A stretch of 64,000 bases of DNA from NCBI GenBank assembly GCA_022419385.1, contig JAJUBI010000005.1, positions 4,526,001-4,590,000 on the forward strand, read 5' to 3'. The stretch is from Paraconiothyrium sp. Pb-2020 (lineage: Eukaryota > Ascomycota > Dothideomycetes > Pleosporales > Didymosphaeriaceae). Made by a program: the position numbers and the translations under genes. A model generated the notes under the pieces. The model was not told the DNA's origin and did no database searches. It worked only from the letters and a program-made list of their open reading frames with translations. Shown here piece after piece: positions 24,035-34,942 of the stretch (within the stretch, counting starts at the first letter, position 1; each line of letters begins with the position of its first letter).

Positions 24035-24592
24035 TTACAAGCGACAGCTACGGGAGCATAACTTGATGATTATCGGACTCTGTTAGAGGTTGGAAGCGAG
24101 GAGGAAGCGCAATTGTAGTATATCGTGTAGATTGTAGGAGCGTGAGAGTTAGTGAAAGCGGAAAGTGAGGGCTGGCTGCACGCGTATGGCTTCCGCAGAC
24201 GCGACGTCAGGAAGTCGCGCTCGCGTACCTTCCATTAGCGGCAGTCCGAATGAGCGACCAATCATAGCGCTGGGATTCACTCAACGACAGTGTTAACTTG
24301 TAAAGTTGATTGTCTTGCTTCAAATATGATCTCTTAGAGCTCTGATAGTAGTCTGCTTTCGAAGAATCTTCGCAGTGGATGTAATATTGTTTGATGTCGA
24401 GTTCAAGTCAAGGCAGCCCTTTGCAGCGAGCAACCGACGCCAAGATTTCCGCTCCACTTTCACCGCCTCTCTTTTTCTGCCGACCCGTGGGCTGAACTGG
24501 AACTTTTTTTGCGACAGCTTGCGAAGCGACTGACCAGCCATCAACGACCCACGCAGACTTCGAGCGACCTGCAAGGCTCAGTCTGGCTAAAC
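24035..24592. promoter_or_regulatory. bidirectional promoter of ELG1 and UTP8 with MCB-like site
   Basis: 558 bp separate the two divergent start codons. ACGCGT at 24180-24185, 146 bp before the Elg1 ATG, is the core of the MluI cell-cycle box bound by MBF/SBF-type factors and common at replication genes. CG-rich words GACGCGACGTC and GTCGCGCTCGCG lie just beside it (24198-24228). Coupling of a replication gene to an rRNA-biogenesis gene is inferred from layout only. Confidence 0.55.
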
Positions 24593-27480
24593 ATGTCGTC
24601 CCACCAGGAAATTGGAGCACCTTTCACATTGGCTTCACTGCCGCACTCGATAAGTTCCCACGATGGGCGCACACATGCCGCCAGCGTCTGTAGCATCAGC
24701 GGCACCAAGAAGAGGAAGCGCACCGAGATTGCCGTGGGATTAGACGGAGAAGGGATTTCTATCTACAGTGTAGGTACATACGGGCATTGACTGCGATCAA
24801 CACTAACAGACACAAGTTGCAAAATCCTCAATTGGTAACATCCTACGCTTTACCGCCGCAGACATCCTTCGCATCCGCCCCGTTCTCTGTATATCACAAG
24901 GGCTCTCCCAAAAGGTCATCCCGTCGCTATACGTATGCGTTCGTCTCCCAGAACACGCCTGGCGCAAAACCTCACCTCGTCTGTTTCGCCGAAGAGATTC
25001 GCAAAGACTCAACTACGGATACCGTCAAGACAACCTATACGCCTTCGGACGCGTCGCAAAGGGTGGTGTCCATGGATGTTGTTCCCCTACCTGCTGGAGC
25101 ATCTCAACAGAATGCGTCGCACGAAGTGTTGGTCTCTTTTGGAAATGGGGATGTGATCTGCCTCTCAGCAGATCTCGAGGTAGTGAGATGGGTGGCAAGC
25201 ATCTCTAACCTGGACCTATCCTCGAAAATAGCTTTCGAAATCGAACATGTCTCCATCAACCCGGCGAGGGCTCTCACCAGCGGCCTGTTGAGGAACCGCG
25301 AAGACATAGTGGCCATGTTAAATCCATCGTTGGATGAGAAGTCTGACCTGTTGGATCTCACTCAAGTCACGTCTGCTATCGGTCGACAAGCAGATGGTCG
25401 TAGGATGCTCGCTCTGTTTCAGATTCAGCCGCGCTCGCCTGACCTTTTGTCAAGCCGCCTCCCGCCGCTAAAGCACCTTTCCGCCTGGGAGTTACCGGCA
25501 TCAAACCTTGGATCCCTCTCCTCAGAACCCAGTAATGACCATTTCATCATCCACGCAAGTAATGGGGCTGTTCACCACCTAAGCAGCAGTGGGCTTGTGA
25601 CCTATGACTTTTCTGTGATTGTTCCTAAGGTTTCATCGGAACTGAGCCGAGATAGCCTTGCGGTCGATTCGTTCCTGCGCATTTCGCAGGACTTACTCCT
25701 TACGACGTCCCATTCATCCTGCCAAATCATAAACGTAAAGTATAACTCGATTCACGCGGAGCGTTCTGTCGAACCAAGCACCCAAAGTCCTACGAAAGAT
25801 GGCCGGAAAAGAAAAATTGCCGCCACTGAATCCGGAGAATCCATACTGAAAGCCCCTACATTGATCGCTTACTATGCTGATCAGGGATTAGCGGTTGGCT
25901 CGTGGAACAATGAGCTCGTTGGGCTCCAACTAGGAGAATCAACCAGGCGCAAGCGAATCAAGTCACAAGGTGCTCGACTTGCCGACTCACTAGGGAAGGG
26001 GATTGCATCAAAGTCGGAAAGCAAGCAAGAAGACATGGCCAAATGGCGGGAAAGAGTTCCCAAGCTTGACAGATACGCCCGCAAGGGCGAGGTTGCTAAA
26101 TTTGAGGAGATTTTCGCCGCTGAATTAGGTGTAAAGCTGGAGCCTGAGCCCGGAGCGCAGGACAAGCCAGTCAATGGAGACCACGCTGCAGTTATCGCGA
26201 ATGGAACGAAAGCTACGGATTCGACGAATTCGAGGACTTTAGAGGAAAGTTCTGACCTACCACGCAAATGGTTACTCTCCAAGATCCTATCGAAGACGCT
26301 CTCGGCAGCCAAACGATCTCGACACCAGCAGTATGCGGCATATGCATTGAGTAGAATTTTCCAATGGGTAGATTCACCCTCATCGCATGGCCCTAGCGGA
26401 TATTTGAAGATCGACTTCTTCCCCCCAAATGTTTTTGAATGGCTCATGCACTCTGGAAACCTTACGAAGGAATCGATCCGCCGCGCTCTTCTAGATGACC
26501 CATCCAGAAACCTCGGTATTACCACGCCCATTCGCGATGGCGATATCGTTCGCGCTGTTGTGAATTTCGATCCAGAGCTACACATTCTCTCGGCAATCTT
26601 GAACCACAGTCACTTTCTTCCTGCTGGTGAGGTGGCTCAGGCTGTAAGACTACTGATGCAGAGTCTTGACGACCAGCCCAAGGCAGGAAACGACCCCAAG
26701 CTACTCACGAATGGAAACGACCCGAATGCGACTTCCATGGATGTGGATATTACTTCAGAATTAGAAGCGGCATCGCATGAGATTGATCGCGCTTTGGCAA
26801 TACTGGATAACGGTCTGGCGATCATCAGTGGCACACTTCGACCCGCCCTAATGCGCCTCCATACATTCCCCACGAATGTCATCAGCTCTACACTTCGTTC
26901 CATGCTATCACGACACGATCTCGAGTCGCTGATCAAGGTACTACATTATGAGCTGAAGAATGGTGGCTGGACTGCTCCGTACGACTTTGGCGAATCTGAA
27001 GAAGTAGAGAGCGAAACATCATCCGATGAAATCGACGATAGCGCAGTTGCCATCATCGCTTCACTTCTTAGCTGCACCCTGGATGCAATCGGTCCAGCTC
27101 TCTGGCTCACCTCAGTTGGCGACACATCCACCGACGAGCTCATTCGAGAGCTCCGTGCGGATGCCGAAGAGGCACTCACAGGATTCTGGGAAGCTCGCTA
27201 CATTCGTGGCATACTAAGCGAGCTCCTCCGCTACAGCTCGCAGGTACCCAAATCTCAGAAGCCGAGCAGCAAGGCGTTAGAGAAGCAAGGCAAGCCATTT
27301 GCGTTGGACACCAAATCTGACGAGCTGCCCATGCTACCGCTAGGTTCCAAACCAGATCTGGGCATCAAGAAGACGAAGGCGGGCAAGGGCGGGCAGAAGA
27401 AGGAGAGAAGCGCGAGAGAAATGGGTATGCTCATCAGCAAGCGAGTGCCCAAGTACAGCTTTGAGAGGATCGCCATATAG
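24593..27480 (+). CDS. UTP8: Utp8-like U3 snoRNP/t-UTP protein
   Basis: Nucleolar protein of the UtpA (t-UTP) subcomplex, needed for rDNA transcription and early 18S processing. 946 aa, exons 24593-24769 and 24817-27480. The 47-nt intron (GTAGGT..CACAAG) joins GLDGEGISIYS to LQNPQLVTSYALPPQ, which reads continuously as the family N-terminus. The first 400 or so residues have beta-propeller character; a basic segment GRKRKIAAT follows, then helical C-terminal repeats rich in Leu/Ser. It ends in a Lys-rich tail (KKTKAGKGGQKKERS) and VPKYSFERIAI. I chose ATG 24593 (MSSHQEIGAPFTLASLP) because the FTLA(S/T)LP opening matches Utp8 proteins. Divergent from ELG1. Confidence 0.88.
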
Positions 27481-27952
27481 ATAGTATAGTTCTAAGGTGC
27501 ATACAAGATGAGCGAAAGATACCATGTTTATACCTCTAACAAATCCCCCTACATATGTCCTTTTGGAAATTGCGTCTACGAAGGCGCTCGCTTGGGTGCC
27601 TTATCTAGCTATATGTGAAGTTTTGGCCTGTTCGATTTGGCGCAGGTCATGGGTGGACTCAAGGTACGGAGTCCGGTGTTCGACCGTGGGGATTTAAGGT
27701 GTCTTTGTCAGCCACCACTTGATGCGCGCTAAACAAAGCTTATCCACTCAGATGGCCTATGACGACGGTGGTGGATGCTTCCGACGAAGCTAATTTAGCA
27801 CAGCTGGGACATCGCTGCGGAGGGTCGGGGAAAACACTTTGAGGGCTGATCTTTTCCTCCGCACACTTTCGTTTCCGTTTCTTCCGTCTTCTTCTTTTCG
27901 TGTACATCTTGATTTCCCGAACCATTCGTTTAAAGTGCAATTGAGATGCGCG
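27481..27952. other. intergenic; promoter and 5' leader of the BRE4-like gene
   Basis: 472 bp. The segment just before the next start (about 27850-27910) is pyrimidine-rich (TTTCCGTTTCTTCCGTCTTCTT), a usual feature of fungal core promoters. Confidence 0.45.
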
Positions 27953-30900
27953 ATGGAAGCTGGGGCGTCTAGCAGCTCCGAGAGGAACGGGGAAGAGATG
28001 GACGAGGTCACAGCCAAGGAGGAAAAGACAGTACGGGAGCGAATGAACGCAAAGGGGCGCGCGGGAACGAATGGGAAGAGCGAGGAGGCCGCCGCCCAGG
28101 AACCCGAACCAGAGAAAGAGAAGAAGCCATCGATATTGGCCAAAGCATGGAAGAAGACTCAGCTCGATGTACCAACAATTCTCATGATGCTAAAGGGTGG
28201 TTTGCCGCCTGTCATCGCTCTATCGATGTACCAGGCCGATGACATCGCAGATACGTACACCACGCTGGGTTATCTCATGGCCATCATCTCGATCCTGGGG
28301 TTCTGCATCATGCCGCGCGCAAAGTTCATTCAGACTATGACAATCAACGTAATTGCTGTCTGCATTGGAGCCGCCATGGCCATGCTGCAGCTCTGGTCTG
28401 CTGTGCAAGCACGCCTGCATACCGAACCTCCTGGTCTCCCTCCCGCGCGTTATCGGTACAACTCATCGCAGTCAGCTGTGTGTGCCATATGGCTATTCTT
28501 CCAGATCTGGTTTATCAATTCTATAAAAGCCAAGTTCCCACAGTTTGCGTTTCCGTGCGTGTTGTACCAGATCTTCACGAACGTTGCGAGTACGAGCGGC
28601 CCGATGTTCCAAACGACAGCTCAGGTGGAGGCGTTTGTGCAGAGACTGCTAGAGGCTTTCCTGACGGGCTTCGCGATTGCGACAGGGGTATCGCTTGTCA
28701 TTCTCCCGATCTCTTGCCGGAAAGTCGTGACGAAAGAATTCACGGGCTACATAGGGGCATTGAGAGGCGCTTTGAAGGCGCACAAAGGGTACTTCCAGAG
28801 CTTAGAGACCAAGGACATGTTTCGGCAGACGATGACCAACCTAGACGAGCCGGAGGATGGCACGCACAAGAAGAAAGACAAGATAAGACCCGAGATTACG
28901 GCTGTTAAGACTGCGACTGCAGCTCTCACCCAGCTGCATGGAAAGCTCAATGCGGACCTTCCGTTTGCGAAACGCGAGGTCGCATATGGCAAGCTGACTC
29001 CGGACGACTACGAGAGCATCTTCAAGAGTCTTCGTGGTATTATGATGCCATTGAGTGGCGTAGGATCTATCATTGATATTTTCGAGCGTCTTGCTGAGCT
29101 CAACGGGTGGGAGAAGGAACTTGAAGAGGACATGAAGAAGAGTGTGATGGCTGACTGGCATCATTTGATGACCTTTGCACATGACCCACTGCAGAATATA
29201 TTAGATACTATGGACCAAGGCTTGGAACACATCGCGCTCCGTCTCGCATGGGCGAAAACGCCAAAAAAGAAAGGCGCGAGTAATGCTGACGCTGAAGCAA
29301 AAGGCGACATGATCCGGCCCGGCGACAAAGAGTTCGCGGCCCACTTCGAAAAGCAGAGTGACGAGTTCTACGCCGGCAGAGAAGGCATCCTCAGTTACTG
29401 GCTTGAATGGAAAGGCATCAAAGAGAATGATAACTTTTTCGAGGACTCGAAAGTTGATTTGGACGTGCGAGGACTTAAGCTTCACCAAGTTACTACCAGA
29501 CATCGTCAACAGCGGCAATTGTTTCTCGTCCTCTATATCAACTTCCTGCTGCATGCTGTCAGCGTGGCCATTCTTGACTTCGTCAAATGGGCGGACGAAC
29601 ATGACCAGGGTACCGCAAAGAAGCAACTTATTACCCCCGGCAAGAAGCGCTTCAGGAAATGGATCGCCAGCATATTCTCACCGCAAGATGCAAATGAAGA
29701 CGATGAAACCACGAATGTGGGCTTGAATCGCAACGGTGTAGTCGTACACATGGGCGAGGCATACAAGGGGCGCAAAGACCCGGAACACTTGGAGCCAGAA
29801 AACGCTTGGGAGAAGTTTGGCGACTTCATCCGCAAGATCACAACCTTCCTGCGCTCTCCCGAGTCGGCGTTCGGTTTCAGAGTCGCTTGCGCAACCATGT
29901 CCATCGCTATCATCGCATACTTGGCTGATACGCAACTCTGGTTCACGCGCCAACGTGTCGTCTGGGCTATGCTTATGGTGGCTCTGGGAATGACGCCCAC
30001 GTCTGGACTGTCCATGTTCAACTTCATCTGGCGCATCCTGGGCACACTCGTAGCTATGCTTGCTGCGTGGCTCGTATGGTACATCCCCGATCAGAAGACA
30101 CCAGGCATCCTAGTCGTCGCGTACATTTTCGTCAGTCTAGGGCATTGGGTGCCGCTGAAGAGGCCTGACCTCATCATCGCGGGTCTCATCTCTATGGTCA
30201 CATGCGTTATGATCATAGGATACGAGCTACAGGTGCGCAAGCTGGGTGTTGCACAATCCATATCCAACGGCCAGCCCTACTACAAGATCATAGTACTGGG
30301 GCCGTACCGACTGGCGTGCGTGGTGGCCGGTATCGCCGTCGCCTTCTTTTGGACGTTCGTCCCATACCCAATCACTGAGCATTCCACTCTGCGGACAAAG
30401 CTGGGAGGCTCGCTTTACCTCTCTGCGAACCTGTACTCGATCATGCACGAGACAGTAATGGGTCGGATCCGCGGCGACGGCGGCGACCCGAGCGAAAAGA
30501 CGAGCCCCTCCTACAAGCTAGAAAAAGCTCGAAACAAGGTCTTCGCAAAGCAGATGCTCACTCTGCAGGCGCTGCGCCAGCATTCCGCGATGGTAAACTA
30601 CGAGTTCCCTCTGGGCGGCAAGTTTCCCAAGGAAGAGTACGACGCCATCATAGGCTACGTGAGCAAGTACGTATCCCCAGTTCTCCCTTCTCAAAAAGTG
30701 TACTGTGAGGTGTAATAAGCGCTAATAACAACCCAGCATAACCCAATACACCGCCCTCCTCGGCCTCGCCTCCCGCACCTTCGCCCACCCCTCCCTCCTC
30801 TCCCACGAGACCGACCCCACCCGCCTCCACTGGTTCCACGACTTCCGCCGCATCATCCTCGCCTCCAACTTAACCTCGCACGAAATAACCAGCCTGCCTC

Positions 30901-31225
30901 TCTCCTCTCCTCCAGCATCTCCAACGGCGTGCCTCTGCCTCCTTACCTCACTGCACCAACCGCCTACGCCCTTTCCTCCAAACTAGAAGAAGTAGATCGC
31001 GATATACTCAGTAAAAAACACATTGGAGAGCCGGGATATGCGGCGTTCGCGGTGATACAGATTAGTACGCGGTGTATACAGATGGATGTGGAGAGGCTGA
31101 TGAAGGCGGTGAAGAGGTTGGTGGGGGTGCAGGATTTCAGCTTTCATGTTGTCAGTACGAGGGAGGGGAGTGTGAGTTCGAGTGAGACGTTGATGGGAGA
31201 GGTGGGGAGGAATAAGCAGGATTAG
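27953..31225 (+). CDS. BRE4-like multi-helix membrane protein (ArAE_2_N/FUSC/DUF2421)
   Basis: Large membrane protein related to yeast Bre4 (brefeldin A sensitivity) and aromatic-acid-exporter-like proteins. The N-terminal six-helix domain spans roughly residues 80-260, a long cytoplasmic region follows, a second helix set (ATMSIAIIAYLADTQLWF to AVAFFWTFVPYPITEHS) lies around 650-830, and a DUF2421-like tail closes it. Exon 1 is 27953-30666. A 70-nt intron (GTACGT..CCCAG) leads to ITQYTALLGLASRTFAHPSL. Near 30889-30916 one base is missing: NLTSHEITSL continues as SLLSSSISNGVPLPPYL in another frame, and the family reads ITSLxxLLSSSISNG without a break. The reading then runs through EPGYAAFAVIQIS to the stop at 31225. 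The start MEAGASSSSER was chosen over an upstream non-ATG frame. The frameshift is probably a sequencing error. Confidence 0.85.
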
Positions 31226-31495
31226 GGTTTGGGGAGTAGGTGGATTCTGCATAGCTTGCGGGTCATATAAGTATGCAATTAGTGTTAGAGGCGATATCGT
31301 GGTCGGAAGCAAGGCGCCTTACGAGTATAAAACAAAGTCATTTAAAAAAAGCCTGAACGCGAACGCTCTACATCTTACCGCGGTCGCCCTCTAAAAAGAA
31401 GCTTTCTCGCATCTTTAACGACGCAATGGATAAGATGAGAACGCAAAAAGGTAATCTGCGAATCAAACGCAGTACGCAAGACATTCGATATCGAG
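31226..31495. other. intergenic, Pol III terminator for the tRNA
   Basis: On the minus strand a T5 run (plus-strand A5 at 31445-31449) lies 46 nt past the tRNA 3' end and can end Pol III transcription. No gene otherwise. Confidence 0.45.
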
Positions 31496-31580
31496 TGACT
31501 CAGCCGAGGTTTGAACTCGGGACCTTCAGTGGCCTAACGGAATGTTAGACTGACGTGATAACCAACTACACCACCGAGCC
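31496..31580 (-). tRNA. tRNA-Val(AAC) with 11-nt intron
   Basis: Folds as a full cloverleaf on the minus strand. The acceptor stem GGCTCGG pairs with CTGAGTC (two G-U pairs); the D arm is GTG..CAC with AGTTGGTTA; the T arm is CCGAG-TTCAAAC-CTCGG. The anticodon stem TCAGT/ACTGA encloses 18 nt, read as loop CTAACA plus an 11-nt intron (TTCCGTTAGGC) plus C38, giving anticodon AAC (valine). The intron sits after position 37, the canonical site, and its GTTAG can pair with CTAAC of the anticodon loop. Internal A box TGGTGTAGTTGG and B box GAGTTCAAACC are present. Confidence 0.93.
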
Positions 31581-32675
31581 TGTGATTGATGTCAAATGTT
31601 CTAGTCAAGACGTAGATATAGTCACAAATATCCTGTTGCAAGAAACGGCTATCCTGTTATGAAGAACTTTGATTCCGTGAAATTTTCATGAGGGGCGAAC
31701 TTATAACTATTGGTAGTCTTGCGGCTAGGGTTGCGGCTAGCGGTCCGCGTTGGGCCACTGCGAACCACCAGAACGACGCAGGCCATTTTTACCCTAATCA
31801 GGCATACACGCTGAAGGGGTCACCCATCTTATCTGTTGCAACTTAAATTTCTTCAACAAGAAAAGGTATATGGTGTCAACCGCCATGCAGGCTGGGTTGC
31901 CTTCCCGCACGAAAGCTAACTCGCGGCGCGCTTCATGCTCGACTTTGGCTTCGACTTCGGGACATGTATAAGGTAGCGCAAAAAAACCGGTGCGAGTCGC
32001 GACGGATCGATCTGCATCGAGATAGGGGCTACGGGTGTGGATATCAACAGGCAGTGCCTAGTGATCCGCGGCATCTCGCACCAGAGCGACGTGTGGCGGT
32101 CGCAGGCGGCGGGAAAGACGGCAGCAATCGCCAGAGAGTTACTCTTGGATGATTTAAACCGAAAGAAAAAGAAAAGTAAGAAGGCGTCAGTAGATCGCAA
32201 GTTTTCTGGAGGGACTCCGGTGCTTAGAAGCGACTCATTCTTCCTGCAAGAACGGCTTCTGGTTCGTGCTGGTGTACAGACTTTTCCTTAGTAAGGCACT
32301 CGGCTGCAGTGGGCATATTCGTGTTATTTTGCATGATCTTCCAGGCATCGAAAAGGCGAAATTTGTATTTCTAGAGTTCTCTGCTCAAGCGCCAACTTTC
32401 CATGATAGCAATTTAACTATGGTAAGATCATTTGCATACCATGTTCAAGAAACCATGGCCCTTCTTTGGCTCTCGAGGATTTTTGAAATAGCTATCAAAC
32501 AAGCATTCGAGCAGTATGCTAAGCAGATATGTGGAAACGATCAAGAGTATTCGGAGCCTATGCCTCTCATTGCTCATCAGCTATCCGAATGCCTTTCATC
32601 ACGAAGTTATATCTTATCAATCTTTTGAGTTGCATCCGCACAACTACAGAAGCTTTCGAGAGTCGACGCGCCATC
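31581..32675. other. intergenic, no gene supported
   Basis: 1.1 kb. Open frames up to 120 codons exist (for example 32266-32628 plus) but show no motifs, splice logic or codon character. It is possibly degraded sequence belonging to the pseudogene region downstream. Confidence 0.4.
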
Positions 32676-32968
32676 ATGCCTTTCTGGGCCATCTACCACT
32701 CCGACTCAATTTTCGAAGGCCAGATTTCGAAGAAACCTTTAGCTCAAGCCATAACTAAACTCTATGCCGAGGTGATTGGCCTTTCAGCCTTCTAAGTCGT
32801 CGTAGTTCTCTTTCCGCTTCCAAGTGGTAGGATGGATTATACGTTAGGGGAAGAAAACCCTTTCGTGTGAATCGCTTGACGAAATGTTGGAGCCACACAT
32901 CGCTGCAAAAGCTTATGACTAGTAATACCACGCGTATGAGACGGAGCTGATGCTTTGAGAAACAAACG
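32676..32968 (+). pseudogene. Tautomerase_3 (cis-CaaD-like) pseudogene
   Basis: Remnant of a 4-oxalocrotonate-tautomerase-superfamily enzyme of the fungal Tautomerase_3/cis-3-chloroacrylate-dehalogenase-like type. It starts MPFWAIYHSDSIFE (Pro-1 is the catalytic base in the family) and continues LAQAITKLYAEVIGLSAF. TAA stands at 32793 where the family has Tyr, then VVVVLFPLP, GEENPFV and a TGA where Arg (CGA) is expected. After a one-base shift, LEPHIAAKAYD is followed by TAG TAA where W-E/Q is expected, then YHAYETELML and TGA in place of Trp. Most stops are explained by C-to-T or G-to-A changes, the signature of RIP. No intact copy is seen in the window. Confidence 0.75.
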
Positions 32969-33744
32969 TGATTTGAAAACCTCCTTTTAGAAGCCCGGAG
33001 ATGAACGAAAATGATAGAACCGGTTATCCCCTAGGGAGGAGGGTGAAGATGCAGCGAGTGAAACTGGGAATCTCTTATGAGTCTCTCCGTTCTGCCCCCA
33101 AAGTTAATCTTGTCAGATAAAGTTCAGCCTTCGATGTACCTAGAAATATTGGTGGGCTGTGCTTTTGTGATTCGGGTGGAACTTCGGATGTTAACCTTTT
33201 CCCATGGGTGTAGAGAAAGGATAGTGTCTCAAGAGGAACACTAGGGTACGTTGAGTTTACAGCACCTTTGACCTACCCACAGCTTAAAAATTATGTGAAT
33301 TAATTAGTCACACTACATTAAGACAACTACGAGGTTGTTTTATATTGGCGCCCTTGCGGATCTTCTGAGCGTCTGATAGATAAGCCCATGCGAAGAACGG
33401 GCTTACCAGCTCTATCATAACTATAGGCTCACCGATAAACCTAACTAAGAATCCGTGCATAGTATTGAACACTTCCTTTTTATATAGTACGATATCGCTC
33501 CTGGTGCCTTAAAGGTACTCCCATGTAATAAATATGATTACTTATCACACATGTCAAAAAAGCGCTGGAAATTCTGATTCGCTAGGTCGGGGCGAAACAA
33601 CCGGTGGGTTCACAAGATCACTATTCTCGAGTAGACAAATTCTAATAAATGCCCTGGAGATTACCATGACCTTCAGCTTAGAACTGTCCATAACTACAGT
33701 TTACAAATCGTATCGTGATTATTTGGTCACTTAACACGTCGAAT
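32969..33744. other. intergenic, AT-rich
   Basis: 776 bp of AT-rich sequence (AATTATGTGAATTAATTAG near 33289). No coding signal. It probably includes the promoter of the dehalogenase-like gene. Confidence 0.4.
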
Positions 33745-34662
33745 ATGGCACCTGCAGAGATCTCGGCGGATTTTCCGTTTAACAAACATCATGTACCGGT
33801 CTTGGACACCTTCATGGCCTACGTCGATACCGCTCTACCTACTGAGACCGCCCCGACCGTTGTCTTCCTTCACGGTAACCTTACATCCTCTTACCTCTAC
33901 CGCAATATCGTCCCGCATAACTCGCCTATCGCCCGCTGCATTGTGCCTGATCTTGTCGGCTGCGGTGACTCGGGTAAGATGCCTTCAAACGGGTACTATA
34001 TCCGCGCGACCACGTTCGCTACTTCGCCGCGATTATGGATGCCGTGGTTCCCAAGAGTAATAAGCTTTTCTTTTTCCTCCACGATTGGGGCTCTACTCTG
34101 GGCTTCGACTGGGCTCGTAAAAACCCCACAAATGTTGCCGGTTTGGTCTTCATGGAGTTTATACACGGGGGCATGCAACCGGAAGACATCGCAGGTTGGG
34201 AGATATACGAGAAGTTCCGTACCGAAGGTGTTGGGCGGCAACTTATCATTGAGGAGAACGCGTTTGTTGAGGTCATGCTGGGTCAAGCCGGTACTGAGGC
34301 GCTTGTCGGAAGGGGAGATGGAGCATTATCGGAAGACATTTCTGAAACCCGCTGATCGGGAGCCGACGTGGAGGTTTCCCAATGGAATTCCCTTCCATGG
34401 ACGAGCCCCAGATGTGTTGGAGATGGTGCGAGAGTATTGGGTGTGGTTGAAGGGCGATCAGAATCGTATTCCGAAGTTGATGTTCTGGGTGGAGCCAGGA
34501 GCCTTGCTGCCATCGCATAAAGTGCACCAGGTCGAAGACTGGCTGCACAATTTGAAGAGTATAAGTGTTGGGCCGGGGAAACATTTCCTACCGGAGGATA
34601 ATCCTCATCTCATTGGGGCGGAAACGAAGAGGTCCATAGAAGAGGTCATGGACAGGAAATGA
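33745..34662 (+). pseudogene. haloalkane-dehalogenase-like alpha/beta hydrolase, two frameshifts
   Basis: Alpha/beta hydrolase closest in pattern to haloalkane dehalogenases. From ATG 33745: VVFLHGNLTSSYLYRNI (oxyanion HGN), PDLVGCGDSGK, then near 34003-34008 one base is missing. The next frame gives DHVRYFAAIMDAVV and the nucleophile elbow LHDWGSTLGF (Asp nucleophile), FMEFIHGGMQPED and EVMLGQA. Near 34288-34292 one extra base returns the first frame: VLRRLSEGEMEHYRK, then GPGKHFLPEDNPHLIG carrying the catalytic His. Catalytic Asp and His and the oxyanion site are intact. The two indels compensate, so 305 codons remain. It could be a working gene with sequence errors or an early pseudogene. 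Start alternatives: the in-frame upstream extension is not ATG-supported by homology. Confidence 0.8.
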
Positions 34663-34942
34663 CTTGTAAGAACGAGCACCATGGCTGACAGACATAATAA
34701 TTTCTTGGAGCCCGCAGCGAGCGAGTGCAATTGTTTGCGAGGTGCTCTGTATCTCCTTAGGGCATGAATTTCTCCACAGGTTCAGAGTCGACTGTTGACG
34801 TACGACCTTAATATGCAGACTTATCGTTTCAATAGTAGCCTGAACTAGTAAATCAAAAGTGGTCAACAAGTACGATACAGTCATGTTATTTAGTCTATCG
34901 ATGCTTCGTCTGCGTTTACCTTCTTCTAGTGGAATCGCCGAC

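Noticed and set aside
25881..26585. 234-codon minus-strand frame inside UTP8
   Set aside because: Antisense shadow with no motif; UTP8 is continuous on the plus strand.
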